Below are positions 1 to 5,907 of a DNA stretch of 12,759 nucleotides, in pieces. Source of the DNA: PALSA-926 sp964476835 (GTDB taxonomy: Bacteria > Pseudomonadota > Alphaproteobacteria > Micavibrionales > UBA2020); assembly GCA_964476835.1 (NCBI GenBank), contig CAYZCE010000037.1:1-12759 (forward strand), written 5' to 3'. How positions within the stretch are numbered: the first letter of the stretch is position 1; every line of letters begins with the position of its first letter. Made by a program: the position numbers and the translations under genes. Under the pieces are notes generated by a model. The model was not told the DNA's origin. It did not search any database and saw nothing but the letters and a program-made list of their open reading frames with translations.

Positions 1-848
1 CCGTTTTCGTCGCCGGGATACCAGTTCTGCACGGTCGAGTACTTGATCTCGGCGTCGTCCATCGCGATCAGCTCGACGACGGCGGCATGCAGCTGGTTTT
101 CATCGCGCATCGGCGCGGTGCAGCCTTCGAGATAAGAAACGTAAGCACCTTTTTCGGCGACGATCAGCGTGCGCTCGAACTGGCCAGTCTTGGCTTCGTT
201 AATGCGGAAGTAGGTCGAGAGTTCCATCGGGCAGCGCACGCCCGCTGGGATATAGACGAAGGTGCCGTCGGTGAAGACGGCGGCGTTGAGGCAGGCGTGC
301 TTGTTGTCGGTATAGGGCACGACGGAGCCCATGTATTTCTTGACCTGCTCGGGATATTTCTGGATGGCTTCCGAGATCGAGCAGAAGATGACGCCCGCCT
401 TATGCAGGCTCTCGCGGAAGGTGGTGGCGACGGAGACACTGTCGAACACGGCGTCGACGGCAACACCCGCCAGCATCTCCTGTTCGCGCAGCGGAATGCC
501 GAGCTTCTTGTACGTCTCGAGCAGCTTGGGGTCGAGTTCGTCGAGGCTCTTGATCTGCGCGGAGCCTTTCGGCGCGGCGTAGTAATAGGCGTCCTGATAG
601 TCGATCGGCGGGAAGGAGATCATCGCCCACTGCGGCTCGGGCATCCTCAGCCAGTGGCGATAGGCTTTCAGGCGCGCTTCCAGCATCCAGTCCGGCTCGT
701 TCTTCTTGGCGGAGATGAAGCGGATGATGTCTTCGCTCAGGCCCTTGGGCGCGAATTCGCTTTCGATGTCGGTGACGAAACCGGCTTCGTATTTGCCGGC
801 CAGGCCTTCGACGGTCTTGATGGTGTCTTTTGAGATGGCCTGGTTCAT
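1..848 (-). CDS. sufB: Fe-S cluster assembly scaffold protein SufB (N-terminal part, runs off left edge)
   Basis: SufB is the scaffold subunit of the cytoplasmic SufBCD complex, which builds iron-sulfur clusters using sulfur from SufS/SufE. About 282 residues are visible. The N-terminal half carries stretches typical of the family: GFVTDIESEFAPKGL, IIRFISAKKNEPDWMLEARL, PPIDYQDAYYYAAPKG, then GVIFCSISEAIQKYPE, IPAGVRCPMELSTYFRIN and YVSYLEGCTAPMRDENQLHA. Family members are usually near 480-500 residues, so the C-terminal part, including the conserved sulfur-accepting region, is outside the window. The start is the ATG at 848-846. A GAGGA ribosome-binding site lies ten bases upstream, inside the preceding regulator gene, and the ATG overlaps that gene's TGA. 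Translation is therefore probably coupled, and sufCDS probably follow leftward. The reading frame is intact as far as it can be seen. Confidence 0.97.
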   Translation of the reverse strand, partial: MNQAISKDTIKTVEGLAGKYEAGFVTDIESEFAPKGLSEDIIRFISAKKNEPDWMLEARLKAYRHWLRMPEPQWAMISFPPIDYQDAYYYAAPKGSAQIKSLDELDPKLLETYKKLGIPLREQEMLAGVAVDAVFDSVSVATTFRESLHKAGVIFCSISEAIQKYPEQVKKYMGSVVPYTDNKHACLNAAVFTDGTFVYIPAGVRCPMELSTYFRINEAKTGQFERTLIVAEKGAYVSYLEGCTAPMRDENQLHAAVVELIAMDDAEIKYSTVQNWYPGDEN

Positions 849-1273
849 GACGCTTTCATCCTCACGACGATGGGCGCTTCCATCATGTCGGCCAGCTTGA
901 CGCCGTCGAGCGCGGCGCGGATCGCTTCGTTGACGGGATCCCAGCGGCCCTTCATGTGGCACGAGGCTTCCGCCTTGCACGCATGGCCGTCGACGCAGGA
1001 GACGATGGCGATGGGACCGTCGAGCGCGGTGATGATGTCGGAGATCGAGATGTCGGCGGCAGGGCGCGACAGGCGATAGCCGCCCGATGCTCCGCGCAAG
1101 GCCGAGACCAGCCCCGTCTGCGCCAGCGCCTTCAGCACCTTGGCGACCGTCGGTTCCGGCACGCCGGTTTTTGCCGACAGGAAGCTCGCGCTTTTGGACG
1201 CGCCTTCGCCTTCCTTCATGAGTTGCCCCATGATGACGATGGCGTAGTCCGTCAATTTGCCTAGCTTGATCAT
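845..1273 (-). CDS. Rrf2/IscR-type transcriptional regulator of the suf operon
   Basis: This 142-residue protein has the Rrf2 layout: an N-terminal winged helix-turn-helix (about 1-75, with LTDYAIVIMGQL and the wing RGASGGYRLSRP) and a C-terminal helix. Three cysteines, C93, C99 and C105, have the same spacing as the C92/C98/C104 cluster ligands of E. coli IscR, so binding of an Fe-S cluster as sensor is likely. The following histidine is at +1 from the third cysteine instead of +3, so the fourth ligand may differ. The gene heads the suf operon and overlaps sufB by ATGA. The sequence resembles the 'SUF system Fe-S cluster assembly regulator' group. A perfect inverted repeat lies 11 bases upstream of the ATG, which suggests autoregulation in response to cluster status. 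The name sufR or iscR cannot be settled from the sequence alone. A short GGGG close to the ATG is the only ribosome-binding candidate. Confidence 0.93.
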   Translation of the reverse strand: MIKLGKLTDYAIVIMGQLMKEGEGASKSASFLSAKTGVPEPTVAKVLKALAQTGLVSALRGASGGYRLSRPAADISISDIITALDGPIAIVSCVDGHACKAEASCHMKGRWDPVNEAIRAALDGVKLADMMEAPIVVRMKAS

Positions 1274-1284
1274 GCGCCCCTATA

Positions 1285-1303
1285 TAGTACTTTTATGGTA
1301 CTA
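1285..1303. promoter_or_regulatory. Inverted repeat, candidate operator for the Rrf2 regulator
   Basis: TAGTAC and GTACTA form a perfect 6-base inverted repeat around a 7-base AT-rich centre. It ends 11 bases before the regulator's ATG. On the minus strand it would overlap a possible -10 box (CATAAA, 17 bases after TTGGTT at 1320-1315), which is a repressor-type arrangement. Rrf2 proteins bind such dyads as dimers. Assignment to this regulator rests on position only. Confidence 0.6.
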
Positions 1304-1442
1304 ATTCTAGGATAAACCAATTTCAGGAAAATATCTCTACGCGATTTCAGGGCCGGGGTGGGAGGTTTTTTTGTTTCGCTTTGATTTCTTTGCGAAATTA
1401 TATTTTTCTTAACACTTAATGGACATAATAGAATCGTGGGTT

Positions 1443-1450
1443 AGAAGGAG
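1443..1450 (+). promoter_or_regulatory. Strong ribosome-binding site for the 232-residue unknown gene
   Basis: AGAAGGAG lies five bases before the ATG at 1456. It supports this start over the later in-frame ATGs at residues 5, 20 and 25. A CATAAT at 1424-1429 could be the -10 box, but no convincing -35 is seen in the AT-rich stretch before it. Confidence 0.7.
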
Positions 1451-1455
1451 CTTAA

Positions 1456-2154
1456 ATGCGGGACGGGATGGCCAGGGAAACCAAAGAAAACAACTTTTTC
1501 AATGCGATAGGCATGGAAGGCGCGCCGATGGAGCGCATCGACCTGCCCGGCGAACTTGCGCACTGGGTCGACCAAAACGGCGACCTCGTCAAGCGGGTTC
1601 AGGACGCCCTCGCCGACACCTACGACAGCATCCTGACCGAGGAACAGCTCTGGCACGTGATCGCCGCCGCCAATTCACCCGAATGGAAGAGCGCGCAGGA
1701 AGAACTCGCCGCCGCCGAAAAGAAGTGGAAAGACCTCAACAGTCCGGCAAACGCCTCGCTCGGCTTGATCGGTGCCGCGCTCGACAGCGCGGAGAACAAC
1801 GACGCGCGCTCGCTCTTCGTGCACGCCCTCGCTTCCTTCACCATCGTCAACGAAGGCCTGCGCCAGCGCGAAGACCTCGGCCGCCTGCTCAAGGTCATGA
1901 TGGTGCAGACGCGCATGCTGGAACGCTCCGCCGAACGTTCGGCCGGGCTGCAGAAGAGCACCGGCCACCTTGCCGAAATGGATTTCACCCGCGAGGCGCA
2001 CGACATCACCCGCCCCGCGCGCGCCAATCCCGTGGCGGCGGCGAGCAGCCTCGCCGGCGCGTTCAAGCGCGTGTCCGATCGTTTGCGGGGGAAAACAGCA
2101 GCAGCAACGGCGGCGGTCAACGCGCCGTCTGCTCCTTCGTCGCCAAAAACCTGA
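1456..2154 (+). CDS. Hypothetical soluble protein, family not recognised
   Basis: This is a 232-residue protein that I cannot assign. It has no signal peptide and no membrane segment, so it is probably cytoplasmic. The predicted character is largely alpha-helical. Residues about 52-97 (from ALADTYDSILTEEQLW through EELAAAEKKWKDLN) and about 120-170 (FVHALASFTIVNEGLRQREDL, then RMLERSAERSAGLQ) are charged, heptad-like and could form coiled coils. The last 25 residues are rich in Ala, Ser and Pro and look disordered. The start is fixed by a strong ribosome-binding site. Codon use is GC-ending like the neighbours, which supports real coding. It is divergent from the suf regulator, with 182 bases between them, and convergent with prfC. 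Its last 38 bases overlap the 3' end of prfC on the other strand, so the tail may be a recent extension. Confidence 0.8.
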   Translation: MRDGMARETKENNFFNAIGMEGAPMERIDLPGELAHWVDQNGDLVKRVQDALADTYDSILTEEQLWHVIAAANSPEWKSAQEELAAAEKKWKDLNSPANASLGLIGAALDSAENNDARSLFVHALASFTIVNEGLRQREDLGRLLKVMMVQTRMLERSAERSAGLQKSTGHLAEMDFTREAHDITRPARANPVAAASSLAGAFKRVSDRLRGKTAAATAAVNAPSAPSSPKT

Positions 2155-3706
2155 TTTTCGGCCATTGCTCGGCGGAGGTGTCGAGGTGCCAGTTGTTCCG
2201 CGCGAGGAACACCGGGTATCCGTCATGATCTTCCGCGATGTTCGGCAGGTTCTGCTGGATGAACCGCTCCAGCTCGTCGTTGCTGTCGCACTCGATCCAG
2301 CGCGCCGTCACCAGCGTGGTCTGCTCGAAATGCACAGGCAGGTTGTATTCGGTGCGCAGGCGGTCGGTCAAAATATCGAACTGCAGCGGGCCGACGACAC
2401 CCACCACCCAGCTTGAATCCATGCGCGGCTTGAAGATGCGCGCCGCGCCCTCTTCCGCCAGCTGCAGCAAGGCGAGGCCGAGGTGCTTGGCCTTGAGCGG
2501 GTCGTCGAGGCGCACGCGCTGCAAATGCTCGGGCGCGAAGCTGGGGATGCCGGTCACGTGCAGGTCTTCGCCTTCGGTCAGCGTGTCGCCGATGCGCAGG
2601 TTGCCGTGGTTGGGGATGCCGATGATGTCGCCCGCATAAGCCTCTTCCGCCACGTTGCGGTCGGAAGCGAAGAACAAAAGCGGGTTATGCACCGTCAACA
2701 GCTTGCCGGAGCGTACATGTTTCAGCTTCATGCCGCGCTTGAAGTGGCCGGAGCTGAGGCGCGTGAAGGCGATGCGGTCGCGGTGCTTCGGGTCCATGTT
2801 CGCCTGGATCTTGAAGACGAAGCCGGTGACGTCCTTCTCGGTCGTCTCGATGATGCGTTCGGCCGCGGTCTGCGGCATCGGCGGCGGGGCATAGCGCTTG
2901 AGGCCGCCCAGCAGCTCGCGCACGCCAAAGTTATTGAGCGCCGAGCCGAAGAAGACCGGCGACAGGTGCCCTTCGCGGTACGCCTTCATGTCGAACGGCT
3001 TGCACGCGCCGCGCACCATGGCGACTTCTTCGCGCAGCTTGGCGACGGCGTAATCGGGCAGCAGCTGGTCGAGCTTGGGATCGCTCAGGCCGGTGCATTG
3101 CTCCGCCTCGCCCACCGTCTCGCCCTTCGAGCGGGCGGAGAGCAGTAGCTGGTCGGAGAGCAAGTCATAGCAGCCGAGGAAGTTCTTGCCCATGCCGATC
3201 GGCCACGAGGCCGGCGTGACGTCGAGCGCGAGTTTCTTCTCGATCTCGTCCATCAGGTCGAAAGGGTCTTGGCCTTCGCGGTCGAGCTTGTTGATGAAGG
3301 TGATGATCGGCATGTCGCGCAGGCGGCAGACCTCGAACAGCTTGCGCGTCTGCGCCTCGATGCCCTTGGCGTGGTCGATGACCATGATGGCGCTGTCGAC
3401 CGCAGTGAGCGTGCGGTAGGTGTCTTCCGAGAAGTCCTGGTGGCCCGGCGTGTCGAGCAGGTTGAACTGGATGTCGTCGTAAGCGAAGGTCATCACCGAG
3501 GAGACGACGGAGATCCCGCGTTCCTGTTCCACCTTCATCCAGTCGGATTTCGCTGAACGCGCGTCGCGCTTGGCCTTGACCGCGCCCGCCATCTGGATCG
3601 CGCCGCCGAACAGCAGCAGCTTTTCGGTCAGCGTCGTCTTGCCCGCGTCGGGGTGCGAAATGATGGCGAAGGTGCGGCGGCGCTGGATGTTGTCGTTAAG
3701 TGTCAT
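2117..3706 (-). CDS. prfC: Peptide chain release factor 3 (RF3)
   Basis: RF3 is the GTPase that removes RF1/RF2 from the ribosome after peptide release. The 529 residues match the length of E. coli RF3. The GTPase motifs are in order: P-loop SHPDAGKTT (17-25), the switch I stretch ERGISV (62-67), DTPGHQDF (85-92) and NKLD (139-142). Domain II (about 290-390) and the RF3 C-terminal domain, with VVGVVGPLQFDIL and RTEYNLPVHFE, follow. RF3-type features such as MKVEQERGISVVSSVM separate it from EF-G. The ATG overlaps the TGA of the upstream methyltransferase gene (ATGA), so it is the last gene of a translationally coupled run with the ATP-grasp and methyltransferase genes. The C-terminal end KIRFLATKEQ is family-typical, so the convergent overlap with the neighbouring unknown gene does not come from a misread prfC stop. 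Confidence 0.98.
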   Translation of the reverse strand: MTLNDNIQRRRTFAIISHPDAGKTTLTEKLLLFGGAIQMAGAVKAKRDARSAKSDWMKVEQERGISVVSSVMTFAYDDIQFNLLDTPGHQDFSEDTYRTLTAVDSAIMVIDHAKGIEAQTRKLFEVCRLRDMPIITFINKLDREGQDPFDLMDEIEKKLALDVTPASWPIGMGKNFLGCYDLLSDQLLLSARSKGETVGEAEQCTGLSDPKLDQLLPDYAVAKLREEVAMVRGACKPFDMKAYREGHLSPVFFGSALNNFGVRELLGGLKRYAPPPMPQTAAERIIETTEKDVTGFVFKIQANMDPKHRDRIAFTRLSSGHFKRGMKLKHVRSGKLLTVHNPLLFFASDRNVAEEAYAGDIIGIPNHGNLRIGDTLTEGEDLHVTGIPSFAPEHLQRVRLDDPLKAKHLGLALLQLAEEGAARIFKPRMDSSWVVGVVGPLQFDILTDRLRTEYNLPVHFEQTTLVTARWIECDSNDELERFIQQNLPNIAEDHDGYPVFLARNNWHLDTSAEQWPKIRFLATKEQTAR

Positions 3707-4455
3707 TTGACGGCTTTAATAAAGTAAAGTTGCCAATCCAGCAAGACCTTATCGTTTTCATGGCGCACGGTCAGGAAATCGCGGATGCCGGCGACGGCGG
3801 CGGCGGGAGCGAGGCCCTCGACGCCGAACAGGCCGCCGCAGAAAGCGCCCATTTCCTCTTCGGAGGAGAATATCCACGGATAAGACACTGGCCCGGCGGA
3901 GACAACCGCCAATCCGGACGCAGCGACGGCGTCGGCCGTCGTATCGTCAAAATAAATGCCGCTATGGCCGTCCTTGTTGTGCGCATCAATGAAGGTGTCG
4001 AGAAAGCGCGCTTGCGGCGAATCCTTTATCACGTCGCCAAGGACGAAAGCGCCGCCCGTCTTCAGCACGCGCGCGCATTCGCGGAAGAAGCCCGGCTGGT
4101 CTTCCTCATGATGGATGCCGGCGAGCGAGACGACCTTGTCGAACGTGCCCGCCGCGACCGGCAGCGCGTTGCCGCGCGCCAGCACCGTCTTGGCCACGCC
4201 GGGACGGATGAGCGCATGGAAGGCCTCGGATTTTTCCGCCAGCGTCAGCTGCGCGCCCGCGGGCAGGTAATCGGCGATATAGCCGCCGCCCGCCGGGAAG
4301 TCGCAAACCGCGTCGCCGGGCTTGATTTGCGCAAGGTCGAGCAGCGCGCCGAATTCGCGGCCGCGCGCCTGCGGCCAACGGCGCATGGCCGCGTCGTAGA
4401 GGCTGCCGCGCGCGTCAAAGATGCCGCTATAGGTCTTTTGCGTCAGGTCACGCAT
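3703..4455 (-). CDS. Class I SAM-dependent methyltransferase, substrate unknown
   Basis: This 250-residue Rossmann-fold methyltransferase has motif I DAVCDFPAGGGYIADYL (48-64), where the usual GxGxG is FPAGGG. An acidic residue ends strand 2 (E74), FDKVVSLAGIHHEED (105-119) corresponds to motifs around strand 4, and FFRECARVLKTGGAFVLGD (123-141) is the typical helix-strand 5 segment. The fold resembles the Methyltransf_11/UbiE type, but I cannot name the substrate. A start 66 bases further upstream is possible, but its first 22 residues are Arg/Pro-rich out-of-frame translation of the ATP-grasp gene end. The ATG at 4455 overlaps that gene's stop by eight bases and fits translational coupling. 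The stop overlaps the prfC ATG. The HxxE-like IHHEED segment may contact substrate, but that is inference. Confidence 0.9.
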   Translation of the reverse strand: MRDLTQKTYSGIFDARGSLYDAAMRRWPQARGREFGALLDLAQIKPGDAVCDFPAGGGYIADYLPAGAQLTLAEKSEAFHALIRPGVAKTVLARGNALPVAAGTFDKVVSLAGIHHEEDQPGFFRECARVLKTGGAFVLGDVIKDSPQARFLDTFIDAHNKDGHSGIYFDDTTADAVAASGLAVVSAGPVSYPWIFSSEEEMGAFCGGLFGVEGLAPAAAVAGIRDFLTVRHENDKVLLDWQLYFIKAVK

Positions 4456-5509
4456 GCGCTTTGGCGCGCGCGGCGGCCGCTGCCGCCACCTTTTCGCGCA
4501 AGCGCGCGTTGTAGGCGGCAACGATCGCGTCCGTATAGGGCTTGAGGTAGGGATAGGTCTTGTAATCCGACGCGCCCATCGCGTTCATGGCAGCATTGAT
4601 CTCGAAGCACAGCAGGCGGCCGTCGGGCAGCAGCGAGCAATCGAAACCGAGGTAATCGAGGCCGACGCCGCGGTAGATCTTCTGCATCGACTTGAGCGTA
4701 TCGTCGGAAATCCTGCCCGGCAGTTCCTCAAGCGTCTTCTTTTCCAGCGCACGCAGGGACGGGTCCTTGCCGAGCATTTCCTCGCGCGAGGTGGCATGCA
4801 CGTTCCAGTGGCGCGACATCACGGCATGACGCGCGTAGACCTTGTTGCCGATCATGACGAGGCGCATCTTGACGTAGATGCCTTCGGCGTTCTTGTAATC
4901 GTGGAACTGGATGATAAAGAACTCGCTACCGTCGAAGGACAGCGCATCCAGCGCCTCGCCGTCTTTCGCGGACTTGACCAGCGCCATGCCCTGGCCGTTG
5001 TGGAAGCCGACGGGACGCACGATATAAGGGAACGTGAAGCCCTTTTCCTTGGCGATCTTGAAGACGTCGTCGCGGCTCTTGGGCTTGCAGCGCACGGTCT
5101 TGGGCACCAAGAGGCCGGGAAGGTCCTGGCACTTCGCCGATATGGTGTCGCGGCGCGTCAGCGTCACGCGCGAGGGCGGGTTGAAGATCGGCACGTGCGG
5201 CCACTGCTTGCGGATCTGGCCGGCCATGCGGATGACTTTCGCGAGGCTCTTCTCCATGCCGTCGGCGTCGGCAATGCAGTTGACGAAGATGTCGGGGCGC
5301 GCAACCTTGCGCTTGTCGTCCATGAACCACAGCACCGGCATGGCGACCTTGTTGGCCGCGGGCACGTGGGTGTGGCTCAGGAAATCGGTGTTGCCGGTCA
5401 GCGTGAACATCGGCTGGCCGCTGGCCGGGTTGATCCCGACGATCTCGGCCATCTTGCTGTTGTTGGCCCCTTGCAGGAATATGCAGGTGGGGGCGGTGTC
5501 CTTGGCCAT
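4448..5509 (-). CDS. ATP-grasp protein of the RimK/glutathione-synthetase-like group
   Basis: This 353-residue protein is probably a carboxylate-amine (or similar) ligase using ATP. Features in order: an N-terminal pre-ATP-grasp region (1-105), IFNPPSRVTLTRRD (108-121), LVPKTV (134-139), the ATP-binding loop FPYIVRPVGFHNGQGMALV (160-178), a strand pair with IIQFHDYKNAEG (199-210), RHAVMSRHWNVH (227-238), and the Mg-binding end DYLGFDCSLLPDGRLLCFEINAAMN (285-309) with D290, E303 and N305. In the loop, the lysine normally found in the 'V-K-P' triplet is Arg165. Similar domains occur in alphaproteobacteria at the C-terminus of TPR proteins; here it stands alone. The Ala/Lys-rich C-terminal tail (about 340-353) may be disordered. 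Substrate is unknown. It leads a coupled trio with the methyltransferase and prfC and has its own promoter upstream. Confidence 0.88.
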   Translation of the reverse strand: MAKDTAPTCIFLQGANNSKMAEIVGINPASGQPMFTLTGNTDFLSHTHVPAANKVAMPVLWFMDDKRKVARPDIFVNCIADADGMEKSLAKVIRMAGQIRKQWPHVPIFNPPSRVTLTRRDTISAKCQDLPGLLVPKTVRCKPKSRDDVFKIAKEKGFTFPYIVRPVGFHNGQGMALVKSAKDGEALDALSFDGSEFFIIQFHDYKNAEGIYVKMRLVMIGNKVYARHAVMSRHWNVHATSREEMLGKDPSLRALEKKTLEELPGRISDDTLKSMQKIYRGVGLDYLGFDCSLLPDGRLLCFEINAAMNAMGASDYKTYPYLKPYTDAIVAAYNARLREKVAAAAAARAKAHA

Positions 5510-5547
5510 GAAAGAAGTCCCTCATATATATTTTTAAGTCGGGACTA

Positions 5548-5576
5548 TGTATAGCGCCCGGCGGGCGGGTTTTCAA
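5548..5576 (-). promoter_or_regulatory. Sigma-70-like promoter for the ATP-grasp/methyltransferase/prfC operon
   Basis: On the minus strand TTGAAA (5576-5571) and TATACA (5553-5548) are separated by exactly 17 bases. This lies wholly in the gap between the DUF1491 stop and the ATP-grasp ATG. The predicted start near 5541 gives a leader of about 32 bases with GAGGGA as the ribosome-binding site. A small GC hairpin (5555-5567) lies in the spacer but has no T-tract, so it is not read as a terminator. Confidence 0.6.
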
Positions 5577-5579
5577 GGC

Positions 5580-5906
5580 TTAGAACGCGAAAGGGTTGTC
5601 CCCCGCCGCCTCTTCCACCTCCACGACCCAGACATCGGGATCGCGGGCGGCGGCGCGGGCGAGGTAGTCGTCGGCCTTTGATTCCTCGACGAAAGCGCCT
5701 TCATGCAGGGCGAGCCAGGCGGGACGGCCTTCCATGTCGCGGGATTGGGTATAAAGGCGGCAGCCTTTGCCGCGGGCGATCGATTTCACGATGACGGTGC
5801 CGGCGGCGCGTGCGCCCTTGCGGGCGACATAGGCGGCCATCCCTTGCGCCGACAGCGCGCGCAGGCGCGCCATGAGCCACAACTCGGTCGGCAGGCGGTC
5901 GTCCAT
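5580..5906 (-). CDS. DUF1491 family protein
   Basis: This small cytoplasmic protein of 108 residues belongs to DUF1491, a family of unknown function found mainly in Alphaproteobacteria. Family landmarks are visible: an N-terminal LPTELWLMARLRALSAQGMA (5-24), GTVIVKS (36-42), LYTQSRDMEGRPAWLA (51-66) and the C-terminal signature ARDPDVWVVEVEE (87-99) before a short FAF end. The length is typical and the frame complete. There is no signal peptide, membrane segment or cysteine-rich metal site. The ATG follows the histidine kinase stop by a single base, so the two are almost certainly co-transcribed and translationally coupled. That suggests, but does not prove, a shared role. Confidence 0.88.
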   Translation of the reverse strand: MDDRLPTELWLMARLRALSAQGMAAYVARKGARAAGTVIVKSIARGKGCRLYTQSRDMEGRPAWLALHEGAFVEESKADDYLARAAARDPDVWVVEVEEAAGDNPFAF

Positions 5907-5907
5907 G

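Noticed and set aside
1419..2228. A 269-codon plus-strand frame overlapping the 232-residue unknown gene
   Set aside because: Extremely Arg/Pro-rich translation. The competing frame has the ribosome-binding site at the right distance and a balanced composition.
4456..4521. A longer N-terminus for the methyltransferase starting at 4521
   Set aside because: The extra 22 residues are Arg/Pro/Ala-rich out-of-frame reading of the ATP-grasp gene end, and the ATG at 4455 fits stop-start coupling.
4454..5554. A 366-codon plus-strand open frame opposite the ATP-grasp gene
   Set aside because: It is an antisense shadow: low-complexity Ala/Val/His/Arg composition and no recognisable motif, while the minus strand encodes a clear ATP-grasp protein.
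5555..5567. GC hairpin between DUF1491 and the ATP-grasp gene
   Set aside because: Short stem (5 pairs) without a following T-tract on the minus strand. It falls in the spacer of a good promoter, so termination there is not supported.
5510..5579. Search for a small precursor-peptide gene beside the ATP-grasp/methyltransferase pair
   Set aside because: The gap is only 70 bases, is occupied by the promoter and leader, and contains no plausible start codon with a ribosome-binding site and an open frame.
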